Of a stretch of DNA of 64,000 bases, positions 24,658 through 38,356 are shown one piece after another (within the stretch, counting starts at the first letter, position 1; every line of letters begins with the position of its first letter). Both the position numbers and the translations under genes were made by a program. The stretch covers positions 162,426,350 to 162,490,349 of the forward strand of contig OU015496.1 of the NCBI GenBank assembly GCA_907164885.2. Reading direction: 5' to 3'. Origin of the DNA: Dolomedes plantarius. Lineage: Eukaryota > Arthropoda > Arachnida > Araneae > Dolomedidae. The notes under the pieces were generated by a model. It was given only the letters and a program-made list of their open reading frames with translations. It searched no databases and was not told the DNA's origin.

Positions 24658-25286
24658 TATCATAAACTGGGGCAATTCGACTTCCCTGCCCAGTCTATTC
24701 CGATAGCGCGCCGAACTATGGGTAATTCCTAGCCACCCGGTTCCCTCAGATATCACTGAGAATACGCTGGATTAATGAACATAAAAATAACATTTATTCA
24801 GTTCACGTATTTACAAACTATTACATTAACTCCTTGAATTTCGCACCTCCAGTGCATTCATGGCTTCCAGCCAAATCAAAAGATTTACACCTCTCAGACG
24901 TTTCAGTCAAACAAATCACAATCACTTTCCAACGTGGCTTCTCCGCACACGCGAACTGCTGGTCAGAGACAAAGTCGACCACCGTCCACACCGGACCTCT
25001 GTCCTTCTCTGTCTGTCCCTGTCTGCCTCTGGCCTGCATAGACGACCCACCAGTCCAAACCGGTTCTCCTTCCCCTGCATACCTCCGGAACAACTCGTCC
25101 AGAAACCACTTGCCCTTCCAGTCCTGGTTGTCATCTGGTTACTGGTCATCTGTTTACAAGACAGCTGGCACGCCTCTTGATTGATGGACCTCGAATCGTC
25201 TCTGGTAAACATTCAAAACTGAAAAGAAACTTCACCATATTTTTATATAAAAATACAGGGGTTTAAGCAGAGAGTCCTCCGCCATC
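24658..25286 (-). repeat. LTR-like unit 1
   Basis: First of two tandem, same-orientation copies. On the minus strand it begins TTGTGATGGCGG, has TATATAAAAATATGG about 45 bp in, an AATAAA signal near 24800, and ends TTGCCCCAGTTTATGATA. TG start, TATA-like box and polyadenylation signal fit an LTR. No retroviral-type coding region lies nearby, so solo LTRs are the favoured reading. Frames on both strands are mutually overlapping and unsupported. Confidence 0.5.
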
Positions 25287-25310
25287 ACAATATATATATA
25301 TATATATATA

Positions 25311-25944
25311 TTATCATATACTGGGGCAATTCGTCTTCACTGCCCAGTCTATTTCGATAGCGCGCCGAACTATGGCTAATTCCTAGCCACCCGGTTCCCT
25401 CAGAAATCACCGAGAATACGCTGGATTAAGGAACGTAAAACAAGCACCTTTATTCTTTAGCGTATTTACATATTTACATTAACTCCATATGAGTTTTGCA
25501 CCTCCAGTGCATGCATGGCCTCCAGCCAAATCAATTAATTCACCTCTGTAAGGCTACAAACACTCCTACGCCAAACAAATCACAGTCGCCTCCACGTGGC
25601 TTCTCTGCACACGTACCACGCTGGTCCGAGACAAAATCGACATCCACGCCGGACCCCTGTCTCTCTCTGTCTGTCCTGTCACGACGCTAGCTTGCTCTCT
25701 CCTGCCCAGACGAACACCAGTTCAAACCGGTTTCTTCCCGCTGCATACCTCCGGAACCAGTTGTCCACTAAACCATTTGCACATCCGGTCCTGGTTGTCA
25801 TCTGTTTACCAGAGAGCTGACACGTCTCTTGACTGATTACCTGGACTCGCCTCTGGTAAACATTCAAAACTGAAAAGAAACTTCACCAAATTTTATCTAT
25901 AATATACCGGGGGTTAAGCAGAGGGCCCGCCGCCATCACAATAT
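25311..25944 (-). repeat. LTR-like unit 2
   Basis: Tandem copy of unit 1, separated from it by about 24 bp of TA. Shared blocks are ACTGGGGCAATTCG, GATAGCGCGCCGAACTATGG, CCTAGCCACCCGGTTCCCTC, GAGAATACGCTGGATTAA and CCTCCGGAAC. AATAAA on the minus strand lies near 25455. The two units differ at many positions and by indels, so the duplication is not recent. Confidence 0.5.
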
Positions 25945-25949
25945 ATATA

Positions 25950-26820
25950 CAGTGATTTCCGCTTATAACAATCACGTTTGTTATTACTGTTTTTGATTCT
26001 TATAAGCGGTTGATTCTTATAGCCGAAATTTAGGTTTTTGGACTGGCATACACACCTATATATATATATATATTAGATAATTTATCATAAAATACTCTTT
26101 AATTTACGTTAATTATCTTTTATTAAAATTATTTTTTATAATTTTAAAAATACAACTTCATTTCTAGACCAATAAGTAGATACACATGATTATAGTAAGA
26201 GAAGAAAAAAATACAATATTTGTTACAACATACCAGCTTAACAGTTTTAACATTTCAACTACAGGAAGGGAGCAAGAAAAAGTTTTCTATAGTAGTTTGA
26301 CGTAATGAAGTTTTCAGGAGGTTGTTTCAATACTCTTTCAATACTAATAGTCGCAGCCGAAGATTCACCTTCTAGCTTACGTTTCACGGTTTGATAACGT
26401 GCTGAATCTACTAATGTCACGTTTGCCTAAGTGATAGTGGACACTTCGCCGAAGATTTATGTGTTTCAGTTCCAGGAAGCCGCAACCAGAATGTGGGAGG
26501 TGGGTAAAAAAAGAGCCCCTATTTTTGTTTGTCAGTGCAGAAAAGTGAAATCGGAACCGGACGGATAAAGATGCCCCTAGGTCAAGCTAATAGGACAGTG
26601 TTGTGATAAATTGTTTAAGGGGAAACTATTATGTTATATCTAACAAAGAAAGGAATGAATTTTAAGACTATATTCCATCCCATCTTATCAATTTTTCTTA
26701 AAAAAAAAAAGGAAGAACTTCGTGCCTTTTTAGGGTTTAAGTGGCTTTTCTGAAAAATGAAAGGAAAGCGAAGAGTGTAAACTGATTCTTATAACCTCTG
26801 ATCACTATAAGCGGTGGTTA

Positions 26821-26823
<3 letters not shown>
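25950..26823. mobile_element. Pogo-like MITE or decayed element
   Basis: Left end CAGTGATTTCCGCTTATAAC and right end, inverted, CAGTAACCACCGCTTATAGT, each flanked by TA. The 874-bp interior shows no transposase. The word TTCTTATAAGCGG recurs just inside the left end and TTCTTATAACC inside the right end. Confidence 0.75.

Positions 26824-26867
<44 letters not shown>
26824..26867. repeat. (TA)n microsatellite
   Basis: About 21 TA units between the pogo-like element and the intact Tc1. Confidence 0.95.

Positions 26868-28885
<2,018 letters not shown>

Positions 28886-28922
<37 letters not shown>
28886..28922. repeat. (TA)n microsatellite
   Basis: About 18 TA units at the head end of dispersed repeat copy 2. 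Confidence 0.95.
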
Positions 28923-28924
<2 letters not shown>

Positions 28925-29440
28925 TGGTTCCTGAAGTCACCAAGATTTTTTGGTCCAAAATGTTGGTTTCTCCTTTGTAAATAAATATCTCTTAACCAAG
29001 AAAACAATATTTCGGGGCATTCATTTCCTCGAATTCCCGCATCTTCCTACTGAATGGAAGTTGCCACTCCCTAGCGTTGCTTCAAAACTAGAACTAAATT
29101 TTGCTTGCGTCATAAATACCTGCATTTCATGGTTTTTGGTAAAGCTCCGAGTTTTTTGTGATGACGCTCTTTCCATTGTTGCCAAATAAGGCTGCCAATT
29201 TGATTTGATGACTACAAAAATGTAATTTTCGGCTTTAGACTTCGTTTTCACGGTTTCTTTAGTAGGAAGTAAAAGATTTCATTCAGAATTAAAACTGATT
29301 GGAGGAAAGAGGGGGTTTAAAATTTCATCCCTTTAAAGTCCACCAAATTCTATATTTAACTGGTGAGCATCTCTCGAAAACGAAAAAAATATAATTTGAA
29401 AAGTGGTTTTGAAAAATATTTAATCTTTGAATTATTTTTC
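28923..29440. other. Unassigned DNA
   Basis: Overlapping frames of 76-79 codons on both strands around 28950-29251 have no recognised domain. No repeat match seen in the window. Confidence 0.3.
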
Positions 29441-29442
<2 letters not shown>

Positions 29443-29497
<55 letters not shown>

Positions 29498-29537
29498 GCG
29501 TGTGCGTGTGTGCGTGTGCGTGTGTGCGTGTGTGTGC
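29443..29537. repeat. (TA)n(TG)n microsatellite with CG-containing variants
   Basis: TATATATATG, then about 19 TG units, then alternating TGTGCG variants. The His-Thr frame on the minus strand is an artefact. Confidence 0.95.
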
Positions 29538-29913
29538 TTTGAATTAGTGTACAAATAAAGATCGTTGAATTCGTAAAGTAGTCGGATAAATAAATTTAAA
29601 TCGATGTTTTCGTAAAATGGTGAGAAATCATCTGAAAATGTTGCCTGACGTGATATTGGGAAAGCAAGATGGTCGCTGATATAACACACTGCATATGTAA
29701 GACTAAATGCATGTGTGTGTGTGTAAAACACTCATTCCTTTACAAATAGAAACATTTAATTGAAGATTTTACCTCCGATTTTACCTTCCCCAGACAAAGT
29801 TCAAAGGTATGTTTCAGTTTCAGAAAAGGTTTGCTTGTTTTCAAAGGACATTTAGATTAAATTCTCTTACCTTCCCAAGCAAATAGGATCTGAGAGAATC
29901 TACGAATCTCGTT
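29538..29913. other. Unassigned AT-rich DNA
   Basis: No gene. A short (GTGT)n run lies at 29711-29722. Confidence 0.3.
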
Positions 29914-31115
29914 ACAGGTGGAGGTCTCATTTATTTATTTTTAAAAAGGTTACAAATCAGTAAGTAATAAATCCACCTCTGGCAGCTATACAAGCCGAAA
30001 CACGGCGTGGCATCGAATCAAAGAGGTCACCTATGACCTCCTGCGGAAGATCATGCCATAATCTTTGCAAATGGGCAGTTAATTCCCCAGTATTCCGGGA
30101 CGGTTGCAGTTGCTTTCCAAGCACGTCCCAGACGTGCTCTATTGGCAAGAGGTCTGGTGACCTGGCAGGCCATGGGAATACGTCATATCCTTGAAGACAT
30201 TGTTGGGAGAGTCGCGCAGTATGTGGACGAGCGTTGTCTTGATGATAAATGGCGCCTGGGCGACTTGATAGCATAGGCAGTACAACTGGCGTTAAAAATC
30301 TCTTCCATGTAACTGCGTTGAAGGACGACTAGAGGTGATCGTGTGTCCCAACATATCGCTCCCCACACTGTCACACCTTGTGTAATCGCCGTATGTCTCT
30401 CGACAACAAATGTCGGATCGGACCGGTGGCCTGGCCGCCTCCATACGCGTATGCGCTGGTCATCAGCATTGAGACTGAACAGCATTGAGACTTCAGTCGG
30501 TCACACTCCAGCTTGCCCGAGGTCGGCAAAAATCCAATCGACACTGCATAAGATGTGGGGTCAGTGGAAGGTGTCTTAATGGACGTCGGCTTCTTATCCC
30601 TGCGTCGGCCAATCCTCTCCGAATGGTTTCCCTTGATACCACCGGATGTCTGGATGGTAGTAAATGGCGTCGAACCGATTCTAGCGACGTTGTTGGTGCG
30701 GACGTGGCCGCTCTTATGATTATGGAATCCTGGCGCGCATTTGCGTTCCTGGGACGCCCTGACCCTCCGCGACGGTAGACTATCCCTTCCGTGATCCATT
30801 GCTGCCAACACCGAACAACTACCATATCGCTCTGACCGAGGTGGCGGCCGATAAGCATGTTCGACCAACCTGCTTCTCTGAGGCCTACTATACGCCCCCT
30901 CTCAAAGTCCGACAATTGTTCGTACTGTCGCCGGTACGTCTGAGAGGCATCTCTAGTCACAGTACCGTCCATCCAAGGCGACAGATTTGTTTGAATAACC
31001 CTATGGCACGAGCAATCATGCTTTTAAACTCTCCCAGTTGCTCATCTCATATGCGCATAACGCGCTTACCCTTGTCTCATTGGCTTCGAAATTTTAATCA
31101 TTTGCACATCTCTTA
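29914..31115 (-). mobile_element. Tc1-type element, DD32E group, ends eroded
   Basis: Bounds are inferred. The transposase fills 29957-30972. Upstream of it the leader AGAGATGTGCAAATGATTA (minus strand, about 31092-31113) matches the leader motif of two other elements, GAGATATGCAAATGAT at 35953 and 47360. I could not find paired terminal repeats, so at least one end is lost or diverged. Confidence 0.6.
29957..30972 (-). pseudogene. Tc1 transposase, DD32E type, first Asp deleted
   Basis: Starts MDGTVTRDASQTYRRQYEQL at 30972 and reads through the HTH domain (ERGRIVGLREAGWSNMLIG), the GSGRPRNAN hook and the second HTH (SRETIRRGLADAGI). After ASWSVTD the frame breaks near 30490: the segment that should hold the (S/T)DESRF motif with the first catalytic Asp is deleted, and the reading resumes at FSLNADDQRIRVWRRPG. 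Another shift near 30270 precedes YHQDNARPHTARL (second Asp) and SPDLLPIEHVWD (Glu). I count 32 residues between them. The end is SMPRRVSACIAARGG. It is related to the protein at 47509-48533, and inactive because of the deleted Asp and the shifts. Confidence 0.85.
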
Positions 31116-31192
31116 CCTGAATACATTCCTGCCAAGTTTCTCTGATAGTAGCTCGATTTCTTCTGGGTGCATATATTTTTTTGTGACAGTGT
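31110..31192. repeat. Dispersed repeat tail, copy 2
   Basis: Second copy of the 24490-24625 repeat (AAGTTTCTCTGATAGTAGCT, TTCTTCTGGGTG, TTTTTGTGACAGT). It abuts or overlaps the 5' end of the eroded Tc1 element, suggesting one interrupted the other. Confidence 0.5.
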
Positions 31193-31918
31193 ATATGGAA
31201 AACTCCAACAGCAAATTCTCTCTCTCAAATACTTAACACACGAAGGGAATAGAAATATTCAATTACGGAGACAATTAGAATTCTCTGCGCTAATGGAGAA
31301 ATATTTGTCATCGGTAGAAAGCTCAAATAGTCAAAAATGAAATAACCCGACAGCTAAGTGCTGATTCGGGCAAATAAAAATCCTACTTTTAAAGCTCGAA
31401 ATCTGTGTGGACCTCAGCAATTGGACCAGAATAAAAATCGCTGCTGCTTAAATACGGGAAAGTCAATGTTTGAATTTTTGAATGATGTAGGTCCTGTGTT
31501 TGGTGAATGTTATTACAGTGGGTTAATTTTTTTCTTTCTATTTTTTTAAAGAAAATATTACGCGATTAAAGATTTTTGCCGAAAAAGGAAGCAGACAATG
31601 TCAATATCAGAAATTCGGTAATACAGAATTCTATAATTCCTTAGTCAAACATTTTATGCAAACATCGAGGGGGCAGTAAGTAATCAAGGAATTCATCACT
31701 TTTCCTTGCATTTGGCACCTCTGAGACGGGCAAAAATTATGAAAGGTGAAGTTCAGCGCCACCTGCCAATTTATTATTAATATGGTTACTGACTTTTTGT
31801 TCTAAGAAAGATTATTTATCGCATGGAAGTAAATTAATTTCCAAAACCATTATAAGTATGTAAGTTCGAATGTGTGAATATATGCATACATAAATATATA
31901 TACACAAATATTTACTTA
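31193..31918. other. Unassigned AT-rich DNA
   Basis: No gene or window-internal repeat recognised. Confidence 0.3.
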
Positions 31919-31946
31919 CACACACACACATATATATGTATGTATG

Positions 31947-31998
<52 letters not shown>

Positions 31999-32026
31999 AT
32001 ATATATATATATATATACACACACAC
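31919..32026. repeat. (CA)n(TA)n(CA)n microsatellite
   Basis: CA run, ATGTATGTATGTATG, then about 40 TA units with one ACACAA interruption and a terminal CA run. Confidence 0.95.
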
Positions 32027-32226
32027 AAACTTTGTTCAGAAAGTTCGCTGAATGACGTCATAGTGTTCACGGTCGTTTAAGTTTGCAACCGGCGTATGCC
32101 GTGCCGGACAGGTGAAGACTGGTCTGAACCAGTTCTTGAGCGGCGGTTAAAAGCTGTGAGTTAGTTTATCGTGTGGAAACTGTTCAATGTAGAGTGAAGG
32201 TGTTGTGCGCTCGGTCGAAATTCAAA

Positions 32227-33513
32227 ATGGATCAGCGAACGAATATGCTGTTTCAAACTTGGAAAATTTTGTTTGGAAAACTTTGGAAAACTTGGAAAAC
32301 TTTGTTTCAAACTTAAAACTCTCTCAGCGAGAGAGACTCATGCTGCTCAAAGTTTACGATGAACGTGATGTCACCTTGAAGTGCGTGTATGCGTCGTTTA
32401 AACGCTTCCAAGAAGGGCAAGACACCATTGAAGACTCCCCCCGAAGTGGTCGGCCTGCAACTGCTCGCACCCCGGACAACGTACAGAAAGTAAAGATTGT
32501 TAACCAAGGATCGTCGTGTGACAATGCTAATGATAGTGGAGGAAGTGGGAATTGGTTGTGATATGGCCCACCTCATACTGCCCCAGGATTTGGGTAAACG
32601 CAATCTTTGCTCTGGACTTGTTCCCCACACTTTGACGCCGGAACAAATGCAAATTCGTCTTGACGCATGTGGAGATTTCATTGACATGGCGGATCGAAGC
32701 CCAAATTTTCTGAAAACCACTGTCCCGGGTGACGAGACCTGGCGCCTGAAGTACGACCTCGACGGCAAGCGTCAGAGTATGGATTGGTGGGGGTCCAAGG
32801 TCGCCGAAAAGCAAGAAGGTGCGAAGTGAGAAATCCCGCATCAAGACAATGCTCATGGTGATCTTCGACTCTAAGGGCCTGTTCACATAGGAGTCCGTTG
32901 CGGAGCGTTAAAGTATTGAAATATATTTAACCAATGACAAACCTCCAAACGATTAGCAATGAAATTTTTAACGCCTATGATTGGTTTATTTTCGTATCAA
33001 CGTAATCTTTCCCTTAACGCAACGCAACAGACTCCTATGTGAACAGGCTCTAAGGGTTTCATCCATAAAGAATTCCACCCTGAGGGCACCACGTTAAATG
33101 CCGCTAAGTACATGGATATACCGAAACGTCTGCTGCAACGCATCAATCGGGTACGCCCCCAGTACGCCAAGGAAGGCAACTAGACCCTGCTTCTCGACAA
33201 TGCCCGGCCACATACTGCCTTTCTGGTGCAGCAGTTCCTGGCCAATAGGCGAGTTGTGTCCCGGAATCACCCACCTTACTCCCCAGACTTATCTCCTCCG
33301 GACTTTTTCTTGTTCCCTAAAATGAAATCAGCCCTGAAGTGCCACAGGTTTTCGGACAATTCGGACATCCAACGTAATGTTACGACCCAGCTGAAGGCCA
33401 TCCGTAAAGACAACTACGTCAGGAGTTTCCAAGATTTGTACAGCTCCGTTCCTAGATGTGCATTACAGCCTACGGGGATTACTTCGAAGGGCAGTATCAG
33501 CTGTTTCATGTAA
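32227..33513 (+). pseudogene. Mariner transposase, broken
   Basis: The ATG at 32227 gives MDQRTNM. A repeated GGAAAACTTTG stretch at 32270-32310 has scrambled the N-terminus. Recognisable pieces are FKRFQEGQDTIEDSPRSGRP, the frame at 32497 onward with DRRVTMLMIVEEVGI and LTPEQMQIRLDAC, GDETWRLKYD (first Asp), KTMLMVIFDSKG, then after the MITE IHKEFHPEGTTLNA, LLLDNARPHTAFLV (second Asp) and SPDLSPPDFFLFPKMK (third Asp). There are 34 residues between the last two, the mariner DD34D signature. A stop (TAG) replaces a Trp-like codon just before LLLDNARPH, and the frame shifts at least twice. Inactive. Confidence 0.88.
32875..33050. mobile_element. Harbinger-type MITE
   Basis: Ends GGGCCTGTTCACATAGGAGT and, inverted, GAGCCTGTTCACATAGGAGT, flanked on both sides by TAA (32872-32874 and 33051-33053). 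GGGCCTGTTC-type ends with a 3-bp TAA duplication are typical of PIF/Harbinger MITEs. It lies inside the mariner gene, with transposase codons continuing on either side, which fixes its borders precisely. At 176 bp it has no coding capacity. Confidence 0.92.
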
Positions 33514-33540
33514 GAAAACAACCCATTGTAACTATAGACA

Positions 33541-34368
33541 CATTAGGTTAGTTTACATATTATAAATGAAAATCTTGGTTATATATATATATTATGTATA
33601 AGAATTAAGCCATGTTGTATCCGTTTTCTGCGGAAGAACCATTACGGGTCGAGCGAAATAAAGTTCAATTTATCAAATTTGATAAAGGCAACGCTGGCCT
33701 CTGATATGATGGTTGAGTTTTTCTGAGCTCTCGGAGTGATAAGTGATTTTTAATGTAATAATGTTTGAAATAACAAAATAGTTGATTAATTTTAAAGAGG
33801 AAGGTCTAGTGAACAAGAGGATATAATTTTTATTACATTTGGACAAGATTGTTATTATTTTAAAATACTTTGTATTTTTTCTACGAGAGAGGCCTAACAC
33901 ATGCGGCGGTACTAAAATCATCGCGGCAGCCTATGTAGACGCCTACGGCAGGAGCATTAGCCTAACTCTGGACTCTCTTCGGTGAACATGGAGGACATTT
34001 AGAGGTCGCATAGCTAATCGTCATATTATACTACAGAGCGGATTGAGCTGAGGGTGTATTCGAAGAATTTGAACTGTTTAGTGAACTTATATGTTATTTT
34101 GTTGTTTGTGCATCTTTTACTGGTTATGGAATATAGCTCTTATTCAGCTAAGGTAGGTCATTATGTTGCCTTGCGTACGGTCTTGCATTAAATCTATTTC
34201 AGTGTATAAATTTGTATTCTACTGTGTATTTAGCGTTGCATAACTGCGGAATTTAAGTTTGTATATTGTGCAATTAGACAATCGTTCTTTTTGAACAACT
34301 TGATTTTAACTGACAACGATGTTTGTATTTGTTAAGGGTAAAAAAATGGAATAGAAAAATAGAAACTA
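33541..34368. other. Unassigned DNA, possible LINE 5' region
   Basis: No gene. 33890-34368 leads into the gag-like ORF1 remnant and could be its 5' untranslated region. AATAAAGTTC at 33655 could be a polyadenylation signal of the preceding element. Confidence 0.3.
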
Positions 34369-35437
34369 TGAATAAGAAAGGGTACGAATTAAAAAAAGTA
34401 TTAATGAAAATTATACCATCTTGATATCTACAATTAGCGTAAGTAAATGGAGTACGGAGGTAAAAGATAGTCTAAATCAAAATTTAGGTGAAATTATCAA
34501 AATGACACAACAGCAGCAGAATATGATCAGTTATTTAATTGAACAAATTAGTATATTAGAAAGAAAGCAGGATGGAGAAAAAAATAGTTACGTGAAAGTA
34601 GTTAAGAAGTCTGTTATGGCAAGACCAGTGGTAAGAGCGAAAAACAGGGGGGAAGGACCGAAAGTTGTAAAAATTATGCCGAAGGATCCAAAGAAGGATG
34701 CAGAAGATACGAAAGTAGAAATTAAAAAAAAATTATTAAGCCTGAGAAGTTGAAGTTTGGCATTACAGCATGCAGGATGATATTAGGAGGTGGGCTCATT
34801 TTTGGAGTAAGAAATAATGATTAAACTGACAAAATAATAGAAGAATTCAGAGAAAATGACAAATTAAAAAAATTATACCATCGAGAAACCCCGTAAAAGT
34901 GATCCTCAGATTGTTATATTTGGTGTGAGAGAGCAAATGGAGAAGGAGGAATTTAAAAAGAAGATATTAGAGCAGAACGAAGAATTTGAAGGAGCAGAAA
35001 TTAAGGTTATTACCAGCTTTAAAGCTAAATGGGGATATAACTGGATAATCAGCATGAAGGGCGAGGTGTTTAGGAAGATAGAAAAATTGAACAAATTGTA
35101 ATTAGATTGGGAACTATAAATTTTTAAAGAACACCTTAAACCTACAATATGTTTTTCATGCTGGGGATTTGGCCATATAGCCAAGCACTGCGCCGGAGAA
35201 AAATTTTGTAAGAAGTGTGGCAACGCAAGCCATGAAGAAGAGCACACTAGGCAACTAACATGCTCTAATTGTGAAATATATTTTACTCAGCGTGATTTTG
35301 AGGGTGATACGAATCATTGGCCGACAGATCCGAACTGCCCTAGCTATCAAATTGCTGTGGTTAATTTAATGGAGAGAACGGACTATGGAAGGCCTAAATC
35401 TGGGGGGGTAGTCCTCCCCGGTGAGATTGCTTGGTAA
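34369..35437 (+). pseudogene. Non-LTR retrotransposon ORF1 (gag-like), broken
   Basis: Several frame-broken pieces in plus orientation. A basic, coiled-coil-like N-terminal part is open at 34421-34753 (QQQQNMISYLIEQISILERK, then RPVVRAKNRG). A middle part near 34910-35100 reads IVIFGVREQMEKEEFKKK and KWGYNWIISMKGEVF, like the RNA-binding middle of LINE ORF1 proteins. The C-terminal zinc-knuckle part at about 35140-35340 has CFSCWGFGHIAKHC (CX2CX4HX4C), CKKCGNASH and a third Cys/His cluster ending NCPSYQ. This combination is typical of ORF1 of Jockey/R1-type LINEs. No reverse transcriptase follows within 400 bp, so ORF2 is deleted or displaced. Confidence 0.75.
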
Positions 35438-35872
35438 TTTATATTTCTTGTATCCCCGGGGGCCCTGATTGTTATTTATTATTTTTGGTGTTTGCTTTAG
35501 GTGCTTGTTATTATGTGATTATTATTTTCAGCATCTGATTTGCATTTTATGGACAGCACCGTTGCTACGATCTAAATTTTGAAGGGTTTTTATATGTTAA
35601 CTGCTAAATAGAGAAAGTAAGTGTTTATGCGGTAGCTACAAGGTATATGTCGTAGGTAAATTCCGTGATATTTCATGATATGCCAAGCGTACCCTATCAC
35701 AAGCGTATTGTACGAAAATATGTAACATTGAGAGAAGTTGCTAAAATAAGTAACATATGCGATTGTTTTAAAGAGGAAAATATTTTAAGTATATATACAG
35801 TGTAATATGCGAAAAGCTAATTAAAATGTAAAGTGCAGTATTGTGTAAACAATTGTACTGAGTTCCATAATA
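35438..35872. other. Unassigned AT-rich DNA
   Basis: No gene. Composition (GTAAGTATAGTGTAATATG-type words) resembles 37281-38010 on the other side of the Tc1 element, so the two may be one tract split by its insertion, possibly the LINE 3' region. Confidence 0.35.
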
Positions 35873-37280
35873 CACTACTGGCCACTGTAAATGCAACACC
35901 CTGAAGGAAACATGCAAATAACATGAAATTTACAACATGCATTAGCGGAGGTGAGATATGCAAATGATCAGAATTTCAGCGCAGACGCACATCACGCGCG
36001 CCTGTGGCGCCACTTCAAAGCGCTATTTAAGGCTTGGAGATTTCGACGATTTCAAGTTCGGCAATTGTGTTTTTCTTGTGGTTTTTTCAAAAAAACGATC
36101 AATTATGCCTCGTCGAAAACAGCGATCATCTTTTGATCAAGTATCCGAGTTCGACAGAGGAAGGATAGGGCCTACCGAGATTGTGGATTATCTTTCAGGG
36201 AAATCGGTAGTCGTGTTGGACGAAACCAAACAACTGTAATGCGGATATGTGATCGTTGGATGCAGGAGGGTACGACGGACCTGCGTGTTCGATCGCATCC
36301 ACCTCAGCGCACCACTTCACGTGATGACAGGCAAATTGTGCGTATGGCAGTGACGGATCGCTCAGTCACATCACGAACCATAGCACAGCACATGCAGTCT
36401 GTAACGCATCATCCAGTGTCTGCGCGTACCATTCGACGCCGTTTACAGCAGAGTGGTCTGTCCGCAAGACGTCCATTGCTTTGTCTACCCTTGACGCAGA
36501 ACCACAGACGTCCCCGCCGCCAATGGTGCGATGACAGAAGAATGTGGACGGCAGAATGGAATGAAATTGTCTTTACTGACGAGTCACGCTTCTGTCTGCA
36601 ACACCAGGATGGTCGCATTCGAGTCTGGAGACACCGTGAAGAGAGGATGCTGAACAGCTGCGTTATGCACCGCCACGCTGGTCCTGCACCTGGTATTATG
36701 GTATGGGGCGGTATTGGATATCACTCTGGCACACCTCTAGTACGCATTGCCGGTACTTTAAACAGCCAGCGCTACATTTCTGAGGTGTTGGGGCCAGTTG
36801 TCCTTCCTTACCTTCAGGGCTTGCCCACAGCCATATTTCAACAGGATAATGCGCGACCACACGTGGAACGCATTGTCCAACGGTTCTTCGTCAATCGCCA
36901 GATTGAATTGCTTCCCTGGCCGCCTCGCTCTCCGGATCTTTCGCCGATAGAAAACATGTGGTCCATGGTTGCTCTACGATTGACCCAGATTCCATCCCCA
37001 GCTGCCACAGCAGATCAACTTTGGCAACGTCTGGAAGCTGCTTGGTATGCTGTACCCCAAGAACTCATCCAAAGTCTCTTTGAATCAATGCCGAGGCGTG
37101 TGGCAGCGCTGATCTCCAACAATGGCAGCTACTCTGGCTACTGATTTTGGCAGGAACCACACTTCACAGAAGTCTATAAATTTAATCATTTGATACTTGG
37201 TCAACATGTTATCTACAAAATAAATTTTGTTGTGATATCTCTTGTCTTTCTTGGTGTTGCAATTTGGGTGGCCAGCAGTG
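35873..37280 (+). mobile_element. Tc1 DD34E element, near intact
   Basis: Ends CACTACTGGCCACTGTAAAT and, inverted, CACTGCTGGCCACCCAAATT, both then GCAACACC, with TA on each side. It is 1,408 bp long. The leader contains GAGATATGCAAATGATCAG at 35953, a motif shared with the elements at 29914 and 47277. Confidence 0.93.
36105..37144 (+). pseudogene. Tc1 transposase, single 1-nt deletion
   Basis: The ATG at 36105 begins MPRRKQRSSFDQVSEFDRGR. A one-base deletion at about 36168 (GGATAGGGCC) shifts the frame. Downstream, the correct frame runs without interruption from AYRDCGLSFREIG to TGA 37142-37144. The DNA-binding domain includes SVTSRTIAQHM and SARTIRRRLQQSG. Catalytic motifs are FTDESRFCL, GIMVWGGI, FQQDNARPHVERI and SPDLSPIENMWS, with 34 residues between the second Asp and the Glu. 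Expected length is about 346 residues. All catalytic residues are present, so only this indel prevents expression from the normal start; an internal start at 36239 would lack the first HTH. Confidence 0.92.
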
Positions 37281-38356
37281 TATGTATAAGTATATAACTT
37301 TAAACAGTGTGTATATATAATATACAATGTGCAGTGTATATATAACATATAATGTGTAAGGATGAAGTACAGTGTACAATGTATTTCTAACATATAATGT
37401 AAGCGTTTATTGAAATGTAAGTATAGTACTATGCAAAAACTGTACTGAAGTCAATAAGATGAATAATAATATATGGTTAAATAATGTAAGATTGGCTGTA
37501 AACGTGTGATACACCGTGACAGTGTAAACAAAAATAACGGGTGGCAGAGTAAACGAAGGTTTGCTTTGTGGACCCATATGTAAAAATGTTATGAACTATT
37601 TATGAATATAAGGAAGTATGGTTGATACAATAGGCTACGTATTATAAACACATGAAACATAACGGTAATGAAAGTAATGATTTTATAATAAATGAAATAA
37701 TGAAGGTATATGTAGCACATTGTACTGAATTGTAAGTGCACATTGTAAGATGTTGTATAAATATAAGTTGTGTGAGGTACAAGAAAGCGTAGGGTGTATT
37801 ATGAAACGAATCTGTTGTAAGTATAAAGACATAGAGGCATAAGCTGTATATAAAGTTATTGTACAAACTGTATATAATGTTAGTTGCGTATTGTGTATGC
37901 CGCTGTAGGTAGTGTATCGTTGTTATGATATACAGTATTGTATTGTATAAGTTGTATATGTCGAAATAGTATACGTTATATTTTAGCGTAAGCTGTGTTT
38001 TGTAAAAACTTTTGCTTCCTTTGCTTTCTAGTGTTGCCAGAGATATTGGAAAATTTGTGATGATTTGAGTTCAAATGGTTATTTTCTGGCTTGAAGGTGG
38101 GGGCGTAAAGCCCTCGCCCCGGAGCCTGCGGGACCGGGCTGTGCTGGATTGCCGTCGGGATGATTGGTTTTCATTATTGAAGCGCTGTATAACCTTCGGG
38201 TGTGGACGGCGATGATATTTCTTATTCTTATCAAACTTGATAAAAAACACCACCATTTGAAAGGGGAGAAATGACCAACCTGGGGACCTATGAGGAGGCA
38301 GCAAGGAACGGCACGATGAAGCTGGGGCACATCTACCGGTGGAGGCCGCAGAACGG

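Larger units (their letters stand above)
32033..33540 (+). mobile_element. Mariner element (DD34D), interrupted
   Basis: Bounds approximate. A mariner transposase gene spans 32227-33513 and is split by a 176-bp MITE at 32875-33050. I could not identify matching terminal inverted repeats in the flanks, so the ends are set by the coding region and the upstream leader (GTTGTGCGCTCGG region). Confidence 0.65.

Noticed and set aside
24834..25212. Four overlapping frames of 90-116 residues
   Set aside because: Two on each strand overlap each other inside the LTR-like unit, and the second unit does not conserve them.
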